A DNA stretch of 64,000 nucleotides from Lachnospiraceae bacterium AM48-27BH (lineage in GTDB: Bacteria > Bacillota > Clostridia > Lachnospirales > Lachnospiraceae). Position numbers and translations under genes: made by a program. The first letter of the stretch is position 1. Each line of letters opens with the position of its first letter. The stretch spans positions 25,304-89,303 of the forward strand of contig QUFC01000012.1 of the NCBI GenBank assembly GCA_003478355.1, written 5' to 3'. The notes under the pieces were generated by a model. That model was not told the origin of the DNA and made no database searches. It saw only the letters and a list, made by a program, of their open reading frames with translations. Positions 17,543-24,795 of the stretch are shown here, in pieces.

Positions 17543-17745
17543 ATACAAGGTTATGAAAATAACTGGCAGGAAAGTAGGTATCCACCTCACCTCGGCACAT
17601 CGAGATTGTGACCCGGGTTCATATTTAAGTTACATAGCGTTTTCGTTATGTCCTTGGATTTGGTGGATAGAGTTTCTCTATCTACTTTTTTTATATCATG
17701 CCATAATTCAACAACATTCACATTCATACATGGAGGTGCACGACC
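17543..17745 (+). ncRNA. L20-type leader: attenuator of infC-rpmI-rplT
   Basis: A terminator stem GTGGATAGAG / CTCTATCTAC (17663-17685) is followed by seven T. The upstream segment TATCCACC (17579-17586) is perfectly complementary to GGTGGATA (17662-17669), so it can form a competing antiterminator. A further stem ACATAGCG / CGTTATGT lies between. The position matches the Firmicutes L20 leader, where free L20 binds the leader and promotes termination; direct L20 binding here is inferred from position and layout. Confidence 0.8.
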
Positions 17746-18252
17746 ATTAGCGAGTTAATGATTAACGAACAGATCAGAGACAAAGAAGTTCGATTGATTG
17801 GTGAGGACGGAGAGCAGTTAGGTATCATGTCTGCGAAAGAAGCTTTACAGCTTGCAAAGGAAGCAGAACTTGACCTTGTAAAGATCGCTCCGGCTGCAAA
17901 GCCGCCAGTTTGCAAGATCATCGATTACGGTAAATACCGCTACGAGCTTGCAAGAAAAGAAAAAGAAGCGAAAAAGAAACAGAAAGTGATCGAGGTAAAG
18001 GAAGTACGCTTATCTCCGAATATCGATACAAACGACTTGAATACAAAGATCGGCGCTGCACGTAAGTTCCTTGAAAAAGGAGACAAAGTGAAGGTTGCAC
18101 TTCGCTTCCGTGGTCGTGAGATGGCTCATATGGCAAAATCCAAGTATATCCTGGACGATTTTGCTGAGGCACTGAAGGATATCGCAGTGATCGATAAGCC
18201 TTCCAAGGTTGAAGGAAGAAGCATGGTGATGTTTTTAACTGTAAAACGTTAA
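17746..18252 (+). CDS. infC: Translation initiation factor IF-3 (AUU start codon)
   Basis: 168 residues. The start is ATT at 17746: GGAGGT ends eight bases before it, whereas the first ATG (17758) is 20 bases away. The read-through N-terminus [21 protein letters not shown] is the expected IF-3 start. Both domains are visible, with linker [20 protein letters not shown] and C-terminal [20 protein letters not shown]. It binds the 30S subunit, blocks premature 50S joining and rejects poor start codons. The AUU start suggests the same autocontrol known in E. coli, where excess IF-3 discriminates against its own start. First gene of the L35/L20 operon. Confidence 0.96.
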   Translation: MSELMINEQIRDKEVRLIGEDGEQLGIMSAKEALQLAKEAELDLVKIAPAAKPPVCKIIDYGKYRYELARKEKEAKKKQKVIEVKEVRLSPNIDTNDLNTKIGAARKFLEKGDKVKVALRFRGREMAHMAKSKYILDDFAEALKDIAVIDKPSKVEGRSMVMFLTVKR

Positions 18253-18281
18253 AATATACGAATATCAAGGAGGAAATAACA

Positions 18282-18479
18282 ATGCCTAAAATGAAAACCA
18301 GCAGAGCTGCTGCAAAGCGTTTCAAAAAAACCGGAACTGGAAAGTTAGTAAGAAATAAAGCTTACAAATCTCACATCTTAACTAAGAAATCTACCAAGAG
18401 AAAAAGAAACCTTAGAAAAGATATCGTTACTGATGCAACAAACGCAAAAGTAATGAAGAAGATTTTACCATACTTATAA
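18282..18479 (+). CDS. rpmI: 50S ribosomal protein L35
   Basis: 65 residues, very basic, with the family start [20 protein letters not shown] and [25 protein letters not shown] lies upstream of ATG 18282. It is placed between infC (29 bp) and rplT (32 bp) as in nearly all bacteria. Structural protein of the large subunit. Confidence 0.98.
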   Translation: MPKMKTSRAAAKRFKKTGTGKLVRNKAYKSHILTKKSTKRKRNLRKDIVTDATNAKVMKKILPYL

Positions 18480-18511
18480 GATTTCGATAGTTTAGAAGGA
18501 GGAAAGAACCG

Positions 18512-18868
18512 ATGGCAAGAATTAAAGGCGGTATGAACGCTAAGAAGAAACATAACAGAGTGTTAAAGATGGCTAAGGGCTACAGAGGCGCTCGTTCCAA
18601 ACAGTATAGAATCGCAAAACAGTCCGTTATGAGAGCATTAACAAGCTCTTACGCAGGAAGAAAGCAGAGAAAGAGACAGTTCAGACAGCTGTGGATCGCT
18701 CGTATCAACGCTGCTGCAAGAATCAACGGCTTATCCTACAGCAAGTTTATGTACGGCTTAAAGTTAGCAGGTGTTGAGATGAACCGTAAGGTATTATCTG
18801 ACATGGCTATCAACGATGCAGAGGGCTTTGCAAAATTAGCAGAGCTGGCTAAATCCAAACTGGCTTAA
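18512..18868 (+). CDS. rplT: 50S ribosomal protein L20
   Basis: 118 residues, basic, with the family signature [24 protein letters not shown] [20 protein letters not shown] and [20 protein letters not shown]. It binds 23S rRNA early in 50S assembly and in Firmicutes also acts back on the operon leader, matching the attenuator at 17543-17745. AGAAGGAGG is upstream of ATG 18512. Last gene of the operon, followed by a strong terminator. Confidence 0.98.
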   Translation: MARIKGGMNAKKKHNRVLKMAKGYRGARSKQYRIAKQSVMRALTSSYAGRKQRKRQFRQLWIARINAAARINGLSYSKFMYGLKLAGVEMNRKVLSDMAINDAEGFAKLAELAKSKLA

Positions 18869-18890
18869 TTCATAGCGAGATAGATATTTG

Positions 18891-18927
18891 AAATCCCGGT
18901 CGGAAGTGTTCTGACCGGGATTTTTTT
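18891..18927 (+). terminator. Terminator of infC-rpmI-rplT
   Basis: AAATCCCGGTC pairs perfectly with GACCGGGATTT (18891-18923), followed by a T run to 18927. Confidence 0.92.
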
Positions 18928-19053
18928 ATTTCATAGGAAAGTTCATCCTATGAAATAAAAAACGCTCCGCGAGGAGCGCACTGCGGCGGAAAGGAAGAGT
19001 GCCGCTGTCGCGACCCGCCGCAGGCGGAGAATCCTGCAAGCAGGATTCTTTTT
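18928..19053. repeat. Structured intergenic repeat, copy B (full length)
   Basis: The 5' stem is ATTTCATAGGA / TCCTATGAAAT (18928-18956), then AAAAAACGCTCCGCGAGGAG and CCCGCCGCAGGCGGAG. It ends in a terminator-like stem AGAATCCTGC / GCAGGATTCT (19028-19049) with TTTTTC. Nearly the same sequence is at 49917-50040. Outer 5'-stem bases differ from copy A but remain paired. It abuts the stop codon of the LysR gene at 19056. Confidence 0.85.
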
Positions 19054-19055
19054 CA

Positions 19056-20000
19056 TCAGAACCGGGAAAATGAGCCCAGCTCCGTGTGCCTTTTTACCAA
19101 TTCAATAAAATACTGTGCGGCCTTTGTTAGGACTGCGTTTTTGTGGTAAATGATGCATAAGGTTGCTTTGGAGTTATCATGATCCAGTCGGAAAAATGCT
19201 CCATAATGGTGGGAGAATGCCACGTAATCCTGCAGCAGGGCGAAGCCAAGTCCTGCCTGGACCAGGCTGAAGATGGCAGCTTCTTCAGACAGACGGATCA
19301 TGTTTTTGGGCTTGAAATCATAGGGCTTTAAGATATTTTCTTCCCATTTCTTGTGTCGCTCATTGGGAATGGCACTAATAAAGGTTTCATTCTGGAAATC
19401 ATTCAGATTTACTGGATCTCGCATTCTCCAATCGGGCTGGATTGCTGCTATTTTGGCAATTGGGTGCGTTGGCGGAGCAGCTAAAAGACAGTAGTAGTCG
19501 AATAGTGGCTCATAGATCAGATCCTGTTTAAATTCATTTGGAACATTGGCCTGATCCATCACAAAGGCGAGGTCCAGATAACCGGAAGAAACCATATTTT
19601 CAAAGCCATCGGTGGAACGGGTGTTAATAGTCAGCTGGATGTTTGGAAATTCTTTCTGGAATTCTGGAAGAATAATAGAAAGGAACATAGGAGCCCTTCC
19701 GCTGGAAATCCCAATAGATAACTGTCCGGTGCGTGATTGACGTACATCTTCCAGTTGACGGTTTAATCTTCCCTCCAGTAATTGCTGCTGACGGAACGTG
19801 TTTAAGATCATTTCTCCTGTATAAGTAGGAGTCAGGTGCCCGCCTTTATATTCAAAAATCTTTGTGTCATAGGTCTTTTCCAGAGAAGCGATCAGTTGAC
19901 TTAATGCTGACTGGGATACATACAATTCTTTGGCAGCCCTGGTAATCGACTGGGTTTCTGCAATTTTCAGAAGATAATCAATTTTACGTTCATTAACCAT
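19056..20000 (-). CDS. LysR-family transcriptional regulator
   Basis: 314 residues. The N-terminal HTH is ITRAAKELYVSQSALSQLIASLEK (residues ~19-42) and the effector domain starts with GQLSIGISSGRAPMFLSIILPEF. The start ATG at 20000 follows GGGGGAAAATT. It is divergent from the C45 acyltransferase-like gene with a 185-bp shared region. By the usual LysR logic it probably controls that gene and itself. The shared region contains CCTAAG...CTTATAGG, an interrupted dyad next to the target -35 element, as a candidate binding site. The ligand is unknown. Confidence 0.9.
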   Translation of the reverse strand: MVNERKIDYLLKIAETQSITRAAKELYVSQSALSQLIASLEKTYDTKIFEYKGGHLTPTYTGEMILNTFRQQQLLEGRLNRQLEDVRQSRTGQLSIGISSGRAPMFLSIILPEFQKEFPNIQLTINTRSTDGFENMVSSGYLDLAFVMDQANVPNEFKQDLIYEPLFDYYCLLAAPPTHPIAKIAAIQPDWRMRDPVNLNDFQNETFISAIPNERHKKWEENILKPYDFKPKNMIRLSEEAAIFSLVQAGLGFALLQDYVAFSHHYGAFFRLDHDNSKATLCIIYHKNAVLTKAAQYFIELVKRHTELGSFSRF

Positions 20001-20035
20001 AATTTTCCCCCAATAAAACGCTTATATCTAAGGAA

Positions 20036-20041
20036 ATTATA
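20036..20041 (-). promoter_or_regulatory. Extended -10 of the LysR gene
   Basis: On the minus strand TGTTATAAT: consensus TATAAT (complement of 20036-20041) with an extended TG; the -35 is weak. It lies 35 bp before the start codon. Confidence 0.5.
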
Positions 20042-20117
20042 ACATGTCGGATCGGAAACGAAAAGCAAAGCAAAGAAGTATTAGAAAATACTTATGAAAA
20101 CCTAAGTGATTAACGAT

Positions 20118-20146
20118 TTGCTTATAGGGACTGGAGAAATTATAAT
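20118..20146 (+). promoter_or_regulatory. Promoter of the C45-type gene with overlapping dyad
   Basis: TTGCTT at 20118-20123, a 17-bp spacer and TATAAT at 20141-20146. The dyad CCTAAG (20101-20106) / CTTATAGG (20121-20128) overlaps the -35, consistent with LysR control. Confidence 0.7.
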
Positions 20147-20185
20147 TATTTATAGATGGTGACCTAAAGGAAAGGAGAATGCAGG

Positions 20186-21262
20186 ATGAAGAGGAGAATG
20201 AGAGAAATTTATGTAAAATCTTCGGATCCATTTGAAAGAGGACGCCAGCATGGTGCCCAGGTCAAAGGAGAAATTGAACGAGTTTGCGTAGGATACCGAA
20301 AATCCTTTGAGAAAAAGGGATATACCTGGGAAGAAGCGCAGACAATGGCCATGGAGTATGTTCCTTATCTGGAAAAGGAAATGCCGGAATTAATGGAAGA
20401 GGCTAAAGGAATTGCAGCAGGCGCAGAAGTAGAACTGGCAGTGGTTATGGTATTAAATACTCGTTATGAATTGCTGAAATTTAAAAAAGGTGTGGATAAC
20501 TACGAGCATAATGAGTGTACCTGCTATGCGCTCTTACCAGAAGCAACAAAAGATCACGTGACCATTGGTGGTCAGAATTGGGATAATGCGCCATTTGTTG
20601 GAGAAAACTTGTATGTTCTTCATATTGATGAAGAAAATGGGACTAAAATTGTCGGTATCAGTGAACCGGCACAATTGATTCGGAGCGGAATGAACAGTTA
20701 CGGAATTTCTTTAAACTGCAGTACGCTTTTATCTTATAAAGATGTACGTGGGGTGGCAATTCCGACAAATTTTATGAGAAGAAAAATCATGCAGGCAAAA
20801 ACCTTGGATGAGGCGAAAAAAATGATCATGGGATTTTCTCCATGTGTATCTTTAAATTATGTGATTACCTCTGCGAAAGAACAGGACGCGATCGTATATG
20901 AAACAACTCCAGTGGAGAATTTTGAGTTGTATCCGAATCGCGGAATGATCACTCAGGGAAATGACATTCTTGCAGATCCGGCCATTGACCGGTTTATTCC
21001 AGCAGATAAACATCATCAGCGGCATTTCCGCGGTCAGAGACTGCAATATCTGCTTCAGAAGAAACAGGGCGAGATCACAAAGGAGTATTTGCAGGAGTGT
21101 TTAAGAGATCACTATGGTTACCCGGCATCCATATGCAATCATGCAGGCGATGATGGACTTCAGACCATTGCGTCCATGTTATATTGTGTCAGCGAGGGAT
21201 ATGCGCTGATTGCATGGGGAAATCCGTGTGAGTATGATTATGAAAAGTATGTATTAGAATGA
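20186..21262 (+). CDS. C45-family (acyl-CoA:6-APA acyltransferase-like) autoproteolytic hydrolase
   Basis: 358 residues. ATG 20186 is set by AAAGGAG eight bases upstream. The N-terminal segment (SDPFERGRQHGAQVKGEIE, then ELMEEAKGIAAGAEVELAVV) and the ECTCYALLPEAT site match the penicillin acyltransferase-like Ntn-hydrolases: the protein cuts itself before the cysteine of ECT, leaving a nucleophilic N-terminal Cys. Downstream GGQNWDNAP, GMNSYGISLNCS and NHAGDDGLQTIASMLY are further family motifs. Bacterial members cleave or transfer acyl amides; the real substrate here is unknown. It is divergent from a LysR gene that probably regulates it, and monocistronic. Confidence 0.85.
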   Translation: MKRRMREIYVKSSDPFERGRQHGAQVKGEIERVCVGYRKSFEKKGYTWEEAQTMAMEYVPYLEKEMPELMEEAKGIAAGAEVELAVVMVLNTRYELLKFKKGVDNYEHNECTCYALLPEATKDHVTIGGQNWDNAPFVGENLYVLHIDEENGTKIVGISEPAQLIRSGMNSYGISLNCSTLLSYKDVRGVAIPTNFMRRKIMQAKTLDEAKKMIMGFSPCVSLNYVITSAKEQDAIVYETTPVENFELYPNRGMITQGNDILADPAIDRFIPADKHHQRHFRGQRLQYLLQKKQGEITKEYLQECLRDHYGYPASICNHAGDDGLQTIASMLYCVSEGYALIAWGNPCEYDYEKYVLE

Positions 21263-21322
21263 AATCAGATTTAACCCGGCAGTTTTTCTGCTGTATCCAT
21301 ATGTTTGGAAAGAGGGGAAGGT

Positions 21323-21470
21323 GACATTGTGTTACTGTACACGGTAGGCATTTTCTGAACTGAAAATGCCGTATGATACAGTGGTGGCAACAGATTTTGC
21401 CGATTTGGAATGCGAAGCATCGGCAAAATCCGTTGCTGTTTGCGCAACGCGTGAACAGTAACGACATTGT
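21323..21470. mobile_element. MITE-like element, copy B (reverse orientation), with 8-bp target duplication
   Basis: The element proper is 21331-21462 (132 bp): GTTACTGTACACG at one end, CGTGAACAGTAAC at the other, 12 of 13 inverted. GACATTGT is repeated perfectly at 21323-21330 and 21463-21470. In reverse complement it differs from the 9660 copy by about four substitutions and one indel. It sits just upstream of the tRNA-Leu cluster and encodes no protein. Confidence 0.85.
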
Positions 21471-21512
21471 TTTAATTGTGCAAAAAAATCAAAAAAAATA
21501 TAAAAAAAGTGC

Positions 21513-21541
21513 TTGCCAAAATGAGAACACTGTGCTATACT
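21513..21541 (+). promoter_or_regulatory. Promoter of tRNA-Leu(AAG)
   Basis: TTGCCA at 21513-21518, a 17-bp spacer and TATACT at 21536-21541, 11 bp before the tRNA. Confidence 0.8.
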
Positions 21542-21552
21542 GTATTTCGTCA

Positions 21553-21636
21553 GCGGGAGTGCTGGAATTGGCAGACAGGCAAGACTAAGGATCTTGTGGG
21601 TGTATGCTCGTGTGGGTTCAAGTCCCATCTCCCGCA
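21553..21636 (+). tRNA. tRNA-Leu (AAG anticodon)
   Basis: 84-nt class II tRNA: acceptor GCGGGAG/CTCCCGC, anticodon stem-loop CAAGA-CTAAGGA-TCTTG giving AAG, a long variable arm, T loop TTCAAGT and discriminator A. CCA is not encoded. First of three tRNA-Leu genes. Confidence 0.93.
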
Positions 21637-21655
21637 TGGATTTTTTAAAATCCAG

Positions 21656-21683
21656 TTGACAACGACAAGAACTATGGTATAAT
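21656..21683 (+). promoter_or_regulatory. Promoter of first tRNA-Leu(CAG)
   Basis: TTGACA at 21656-21661, a 16-bp spacer and TATAAT at 21678-21683, consensus in both boxes. Confidence 0.9.
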
Positions 21684-21695
21684 ACTTATGTTCAT

Positions 21696-21779
21696 GCAGA
21701 AGTGGCGGAATTGGCAGACGCGCACGGTTCAGGTCCGTGTGGTAGCAATACCTTGAGGGTTCGACTCCCTTCTTCTGCA
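21696..21779 (+). tRNA. tRNA-Leu (CAG anticodon), copy 1
   Basis: 84-nt class II tRNA: acceptor GCAGAAG/CTTCTGC, anticodon stem-loop CACGG-TTCAGGT-CCGTG giving CAG, T loop TTCGACT and discriminator A. Identical to the copy at 21964-22047. Confidence 0.95.
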
Positions 21780-21786
21780 TTGGTCA

Positions 21787-21814
21787 AAGAAAAGCCGTAT
21801 GGCTTTCTTTTTTT
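21787..21814 (+). terminator. Terminator after tRNA-Leu(CAG) copy 1
   Basis: AAAGCC-GTAT-GGCTTT stem, extended by flanking GAA/TTC, followed by TTTTTTT. Confidence 0.8.
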
Positions 21815-21920
21815 GAAAAAGAGATTTGGCCATCACCTGTGATACCAGACAGGGCAGAGCATTTTAAAAAGAATGAATTTTCAAAAAAGTTAAGAAAATT
21901 CGAATTAATCGAAAAACTTC

Positions 21921-21949
21921 TTGACAAATTGAAAAACCTGGTATATAAT
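21921..21949 (+). promoter_or_regulatory. Promoter of second tRNA-Leu(CAG)
   Basis: TTGACA at 21921-21926, a 17-bp spacer and TATAAT at 21944-21949. Confidence 0.9.
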
Positions 21950-21963
21950 ACACATATGTTCGC

Positions 21964-22047
21964 GCAGAAGTGGCGGAATTGGCAGACGCGCACGGTTCAG
22001 GTCCGTGTGGTAGCAATACCTTGAGGGTTCGACTCCCTTCTTCTGCA
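21964..22047 (+). tRNA. tRNA-Leu (CAG anticodon), copy 2
   Basis: Identical over 84 nt to the tRNA at 21696-21779 (anticodon CAG), with its own consensus promoter and terminator, so the pair is a tandem duplication with independent transcription. Confidence 0.95.
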
Positions 22048-22058
22048 CTGAATGATCG

Positions 22059-22091
22059 GGAAGTCTTGGAGACAAGGCTTCCTATTTTTTT
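22059..22091 (+). terminator. Terminator after tRNA-Leu(CAG) copy 2
   Basis: GGAAGTCTTG-GAGA-CAAGGCTTCC (one wobble), followed by ATTTTTTT. Confidence 0.88.
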
Positions 22092-22186
22092 GCATGTATC
22101 CCTATTGGCTGAGTGTGGAGTAAAAGTTGTGTTTTATCTAATTATTGTCAACTCAATGAAAGGGTGTAAGAGAAGGAGGCATTTTT

Positions 22187-22921
22187 ATGATAACCAATAC
22201 CATCCAGGAACTTTTTGACCGGAAGTCCGTCCGTGCCTTTACGGATCAGGAGATTCTCCCAGAGGAGAAAGAGCTGATCTTAAAAGCCGCAGCCGCAGCG
22301 CCGACCGCTGGCAACCAGCAGCTTTACACGATTTTAGACATTACCGATCAGGAACTGAAAGACAAACTGGCGGAGACCTGCGACCACCAGCCATTTATCG
22401 CCAAAGCCAAGATGGTCCTCATTTTCTGTGCTGATTTCCAGAAATGGTACGATGCTTTTCAGGCGATTGATTGCGAGTCGAGAAAGCCAGGCCCTGGGGA
22501 TCTGATGTTGGCCTGCTCCGATGCTAATATCGCAGCGCAGAATGCGGTGACAGCGGCATGGAGTCTTGGAATCGGTTCCTGCTACATTGGCGATATCATG
22601 GAGCTAAGAGAGGTACACCGGGAGCTTTTACATTTGCCAGAGTATGTATTTCCAACAGCCATGCTGGTGTTTGGCTATGGAAATGAGCAGCAGATGAACC
22701 GTAAAAAGCCGGAGCGCGCCAGAGTCTCTGATATTGTCTGCGAAAATGGATATCATAGGAAAGAGAAAGACCAGTTAAAAGAGATGTTCCAGTATAACAA
22801 CTGTCCGGGACGGGATTACGAGGCGTGGATGAAAGCGTTCTGTAACCGCAAATACAATAGTGATTTTGCAAAGGAAATGAGCCGTTCTGTGGGAGAATAT
22901 TGGAAACAGTTTGAAGAATAA
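22187..22921 (+). CDS. Nitroreductase family flavoprotein
   Basis: 244 residues of the FMN-dependent nitroreductase fold. The N-terminal RKSVRAFTDQEI phosphate-binding stretch, APTAGNQQLYTI, QNAVTAAWSLGIGSCYIGDI and MLVFGYGNEQQ are typical of the NfsA/flavin reductase-like branch. These enzymes use NAD(P)H to reduce flavins, nitro compounds or quinones; the physiological substrate is unknown. AGAAGGAGG precedes ATG 22187. The C-terminal ~60 residues (NCPGRDYEAWMKAFCNRKYN) are an extension seen in clostridial members. It is followed after ~75 bp by the SufC-SufB pair, which has its own promoter. Confidence 0.9.
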   Translation: MITNTIQELFDRKSVRAFTDQEILPEEKELILKAAAAAPTAGNQQLYTILDITDQELKDKLAETCDHQPFIAKAKMVLIFCADFQKWYDAFQAIDCESRKPGPGDLMLACSDANIAAQNAVTAAWSLGIGSCYIGDIMELREVHRELLHLPEYVFPTAMLVFGYGNEQQMNRKKPERARVSDIVCENGYHRKEKDQLKEMFQYNNCPGRDYEAWMKAFCNRKYNSDFAKEMSRSVGEYWKQFEE

Positions 22922-22924
22922 GCC

Positions 22925-22953
22925 TGGCAATACCTGGAGTTATGGGGTATAAT
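22925..22953 (+). promoter_or_regulatory. Promoter of the sufC-sufB pair
   Basis: TGGCAA at 22925-22930 (weak), a 17-bp spacer and consensus TATAAT at 22948-22953, 43 bp before sufC. Confidence 0.55.
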
Positions 22954-22996
22954 AAAAGGATCAGGGTCACACAATGAGTTAGCGGAGGAAAAAAAG

Positions 22997-23734
22997 ATGC
23001 TTACATTGGAGAATATTTCCTTTGGAGTAAAGGATGAAAAGGGCGAGAAAGAGATTATCAAAAATCTGAACCTGTCCATTGGAGAGAACAAATTTGTGGT
23101 CATCACCGGACCGAACGGCGGTGGAAAGTCCACATTGGCGAAATTAATTGCAGGAATTGAAAAGCCGGTATCCGGACGGATCTTATTTGATCAGGAGGAT
23201 ATCACGGAAAAGAGCATTACCGACCGGGCCAATATGGGAATCAGTTATGCGTTCCAGCAGCCGGTCCGTTTTAAAGGTATTCAGGTGCTGGATCTGATCC
23301 GTCTGGCAGCAAAGAGGAAAATGTCTGCAGCGGATGCCTGTGAGTACCTGTCTGAGGTGGGGTTATGCGCGAAGGATTATATTAACCGTGAAGTCAACGC
23401 CAGTTTATCCGGCGGCGAGTTAAAGCGGATCGAGATCGCTACGGTATTAGCCAGAGGTACGAAGCTTTCTGTATTTGATGAGCCGGAGGCAGGAATCGAT
23501 CTGTGGAGTTTTCAGAATCTGATCTCTGTTTTTGAGCGGATGAGAGAGAATACCAAGGGCTCCATTCTGATCATTTCCCATCAGGAGCGGATCTTGAATA
23601 TTGCCGATGAGATCGTGGTCATCGCTGACGGACAGATTTCTGCACAGGGATCAAAGGACGAGATTTTGCCGAAGCTTTTAGGAACTGCGTCTGCGGTGGA
23701 TGCCTGCAGTATGTTTTATAAGGGGGAAAAATAA
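22997..23734 (+). CDS. sufC: SufC-like ABC ATPase for Fe-S cluster assembly
   Basis: 245 residues, a soluble ABC ATPase. Walker A is GPNGGGKST (~35-43), the Q loop YAFQQPVRFKG, the signature LSGGELKRIEIA (~137), Walker B KLSVFDEPEAGID and the H-loop histidine in ISHQERIL. SufC is recognised by LSGGELKR and the EPEAGID context. With its SufB/D-like partner it forms an Fe-S cluster scaffold in the cytosol. GGAGG precedes ATG 22997. The next gene starts 1 bp after its stop, so the two are cotranscribed. No sufS, sufU or sufD is adjacent, pointing to the reduced two-gene SUF-like arrangement. Confidence 0.88.
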   Translation: MLTLENISFGVKDEKGEKEIIKNLNLSIGENKFVVITGPNGGGKSTLAKLIAGIEKPVSGRILFDQEDITEKSITDRANMGISYAFQQPVRFKGIQVLDLIRLAAKRKMSAADACEYLSEVGLCAKDYINREVNASLSGGELKRIEIATVLARGTKLSVFDEPEAGIDLWSFQNLISVFERMRENTKGSILIISHQERILNIADEIVVIADGQISAQGSKDEILPKLLGTASAVDACSMFYKGEK

Positions 23735-23735
23735 G

Positions 23736-24671
23736 ATGTCAGCATTTCCAAAGATTGATGAGATCCAGTTAAGACTGTTAGAGGAGGTAGCAGACCTCCA
23801 TGAAGTGCCGGAGGGAGCTTATAACATCCGTGCCAATGGCAAACTGGCAGACCGTGTCAACAGTGCCAATATCGAGATCGTGTCCAAGGAGGACGGTACC
23901 GGAATTGACATTCATATTAAGCCAGGTACCAAGAAGGAAAGCGTGCATATTCCGGTGGTGTTAAGCCAGAGTGGATTATCAGATCTGGTATACAATGATT
24001 TCTATGTGGGGGATGATGCGGATGTGGTGATCGTGGCAGGCTGCGGTATCCACAACGGTGGCGACCAGGATTCCAGACATGACGGCATTCACCGTTTCTG
24101 GCTGGGCAAGAACGCCAAGGTAAAATATGTAGAGAAGCATTACGGCGAGGGCGATGGAAAAGGAAAGAGGATCTTGAACCCGGTGACAGAAGTGACCATG
24201 GATGAGAACAGTTACATGGAGATGGAGATGGTCCAGATCAAAGGTGTAGACTCTACCCAGCGTATGACAAAAGCAGATCTGGCGGCAGGTGCCAAGCTGA
24301 TCATCCGGGAACGACTGTTGACCCATGGCGATCAGCATGCAGAAAGCGGATTTGTGGTGAATTTAAATGGAGAAGATTCCAGCGCCAATGTGATTTCCAG
24401 ATCCGTGGCGAAGAATAATTCCACCCAGGTGTTCAATGCTGAGATCAACGGCAATGCCAAATGTGCAGGACATTCTGAATGTGACGCGATTATCATGGAT
24501 CATGCGAAAATATCCGCAATTCCGAAAATTGTGGCCAATGATATTGACGCGGCTCTGATCCATGAGGCAGCAATCGGTAAGATCGCTGGAGAGCAGCTGA
24601 TCAAGCTGATGACTCTGGGACTGACAGAGCAGGAAGCGGAAGCACAGATCGTCAATGGATTCTTGAAATAA
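23736..24671 (+). CDS. SufB/SufD-family Fe-S assembly protein (minimal SUF-like type)
   Basis: 311 residues. ATG 23736 has AGGGGG nine bases upstream. The central region is a SufB/D beta-helix (DADVVIVAGCGIHNGGDQDS, then HRFWLGKNAKVKYVEKHYGEG). The C-terminal part carries AKCAGHSECDAIIMDHA with the conserved Cys, and a helical end with AAIGKIAGEQLIKLMTLGL. It is about 130-150 residues shorter than SufB or SufD and has no N-terminal extension. This fits the single-SufB partner of the two-gene SUF-like minimal systems described in anaerobes. It should dimerise and receive clusters with SufC. Confidence 0.85.
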   Translation: MSAFPKIDEIQLRLLEEVADLHEVPEGAYNIRANGKLADRVNSANIEIVSKEDGTGIDIHIKPGTKKESVHIPVVLSQSGLSDLVYNDFYVGDDADVVIVAGCGIHNGGDQDSRHDGIHRFWLGKNAKVKYVEKHYGEGDGKGKRILNPVTEVTMDENSYMEMEMVQIKGVDSTQRMTKADLAAGAKLIIRERLLTHGDQHAESGFVVNLNGEDSSANVISRSVAKNNSTQVFNAEINGNAKCAGHSECDAIIMDHAKISAIPKIVANDIDAALIHEAAIGKIAGEQLIKLMTLGLTEQEAEAQIVNGFLK

Positions 24672-24756
24672 ATGGGATTATGCTGATCGTTTGACAGTAT
24701 GGTGTGTTTGCAGAAAATGACAGCGGTTTTAGAATAAAATAGCATAGAAATTCATA

Positions 24757-24793
24757 AAATAGCCCTGATTCTTAAGTGATCGGGGCTATTTTT
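24757..24793 (+). terminator. Terminator after sufB, abutting the protease start
   Basis: AAATAGCCCTGAT pairs with ATCGGGGCTATTT (13 bp, one wobble) around a 9-nt loop, followed by TTTTT. The protease ATG begins at 24796, only 2-3 bases after the T run. Confidence 0.85.
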
Positions 24794-24795
24794 GT

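Noticed and set aside
21332-22024. Small frames across MITE copy B and the tRNA-Leu genes
   Set aside because: They overlap clear tRNA cloverleaves and the repeat; non-coding.
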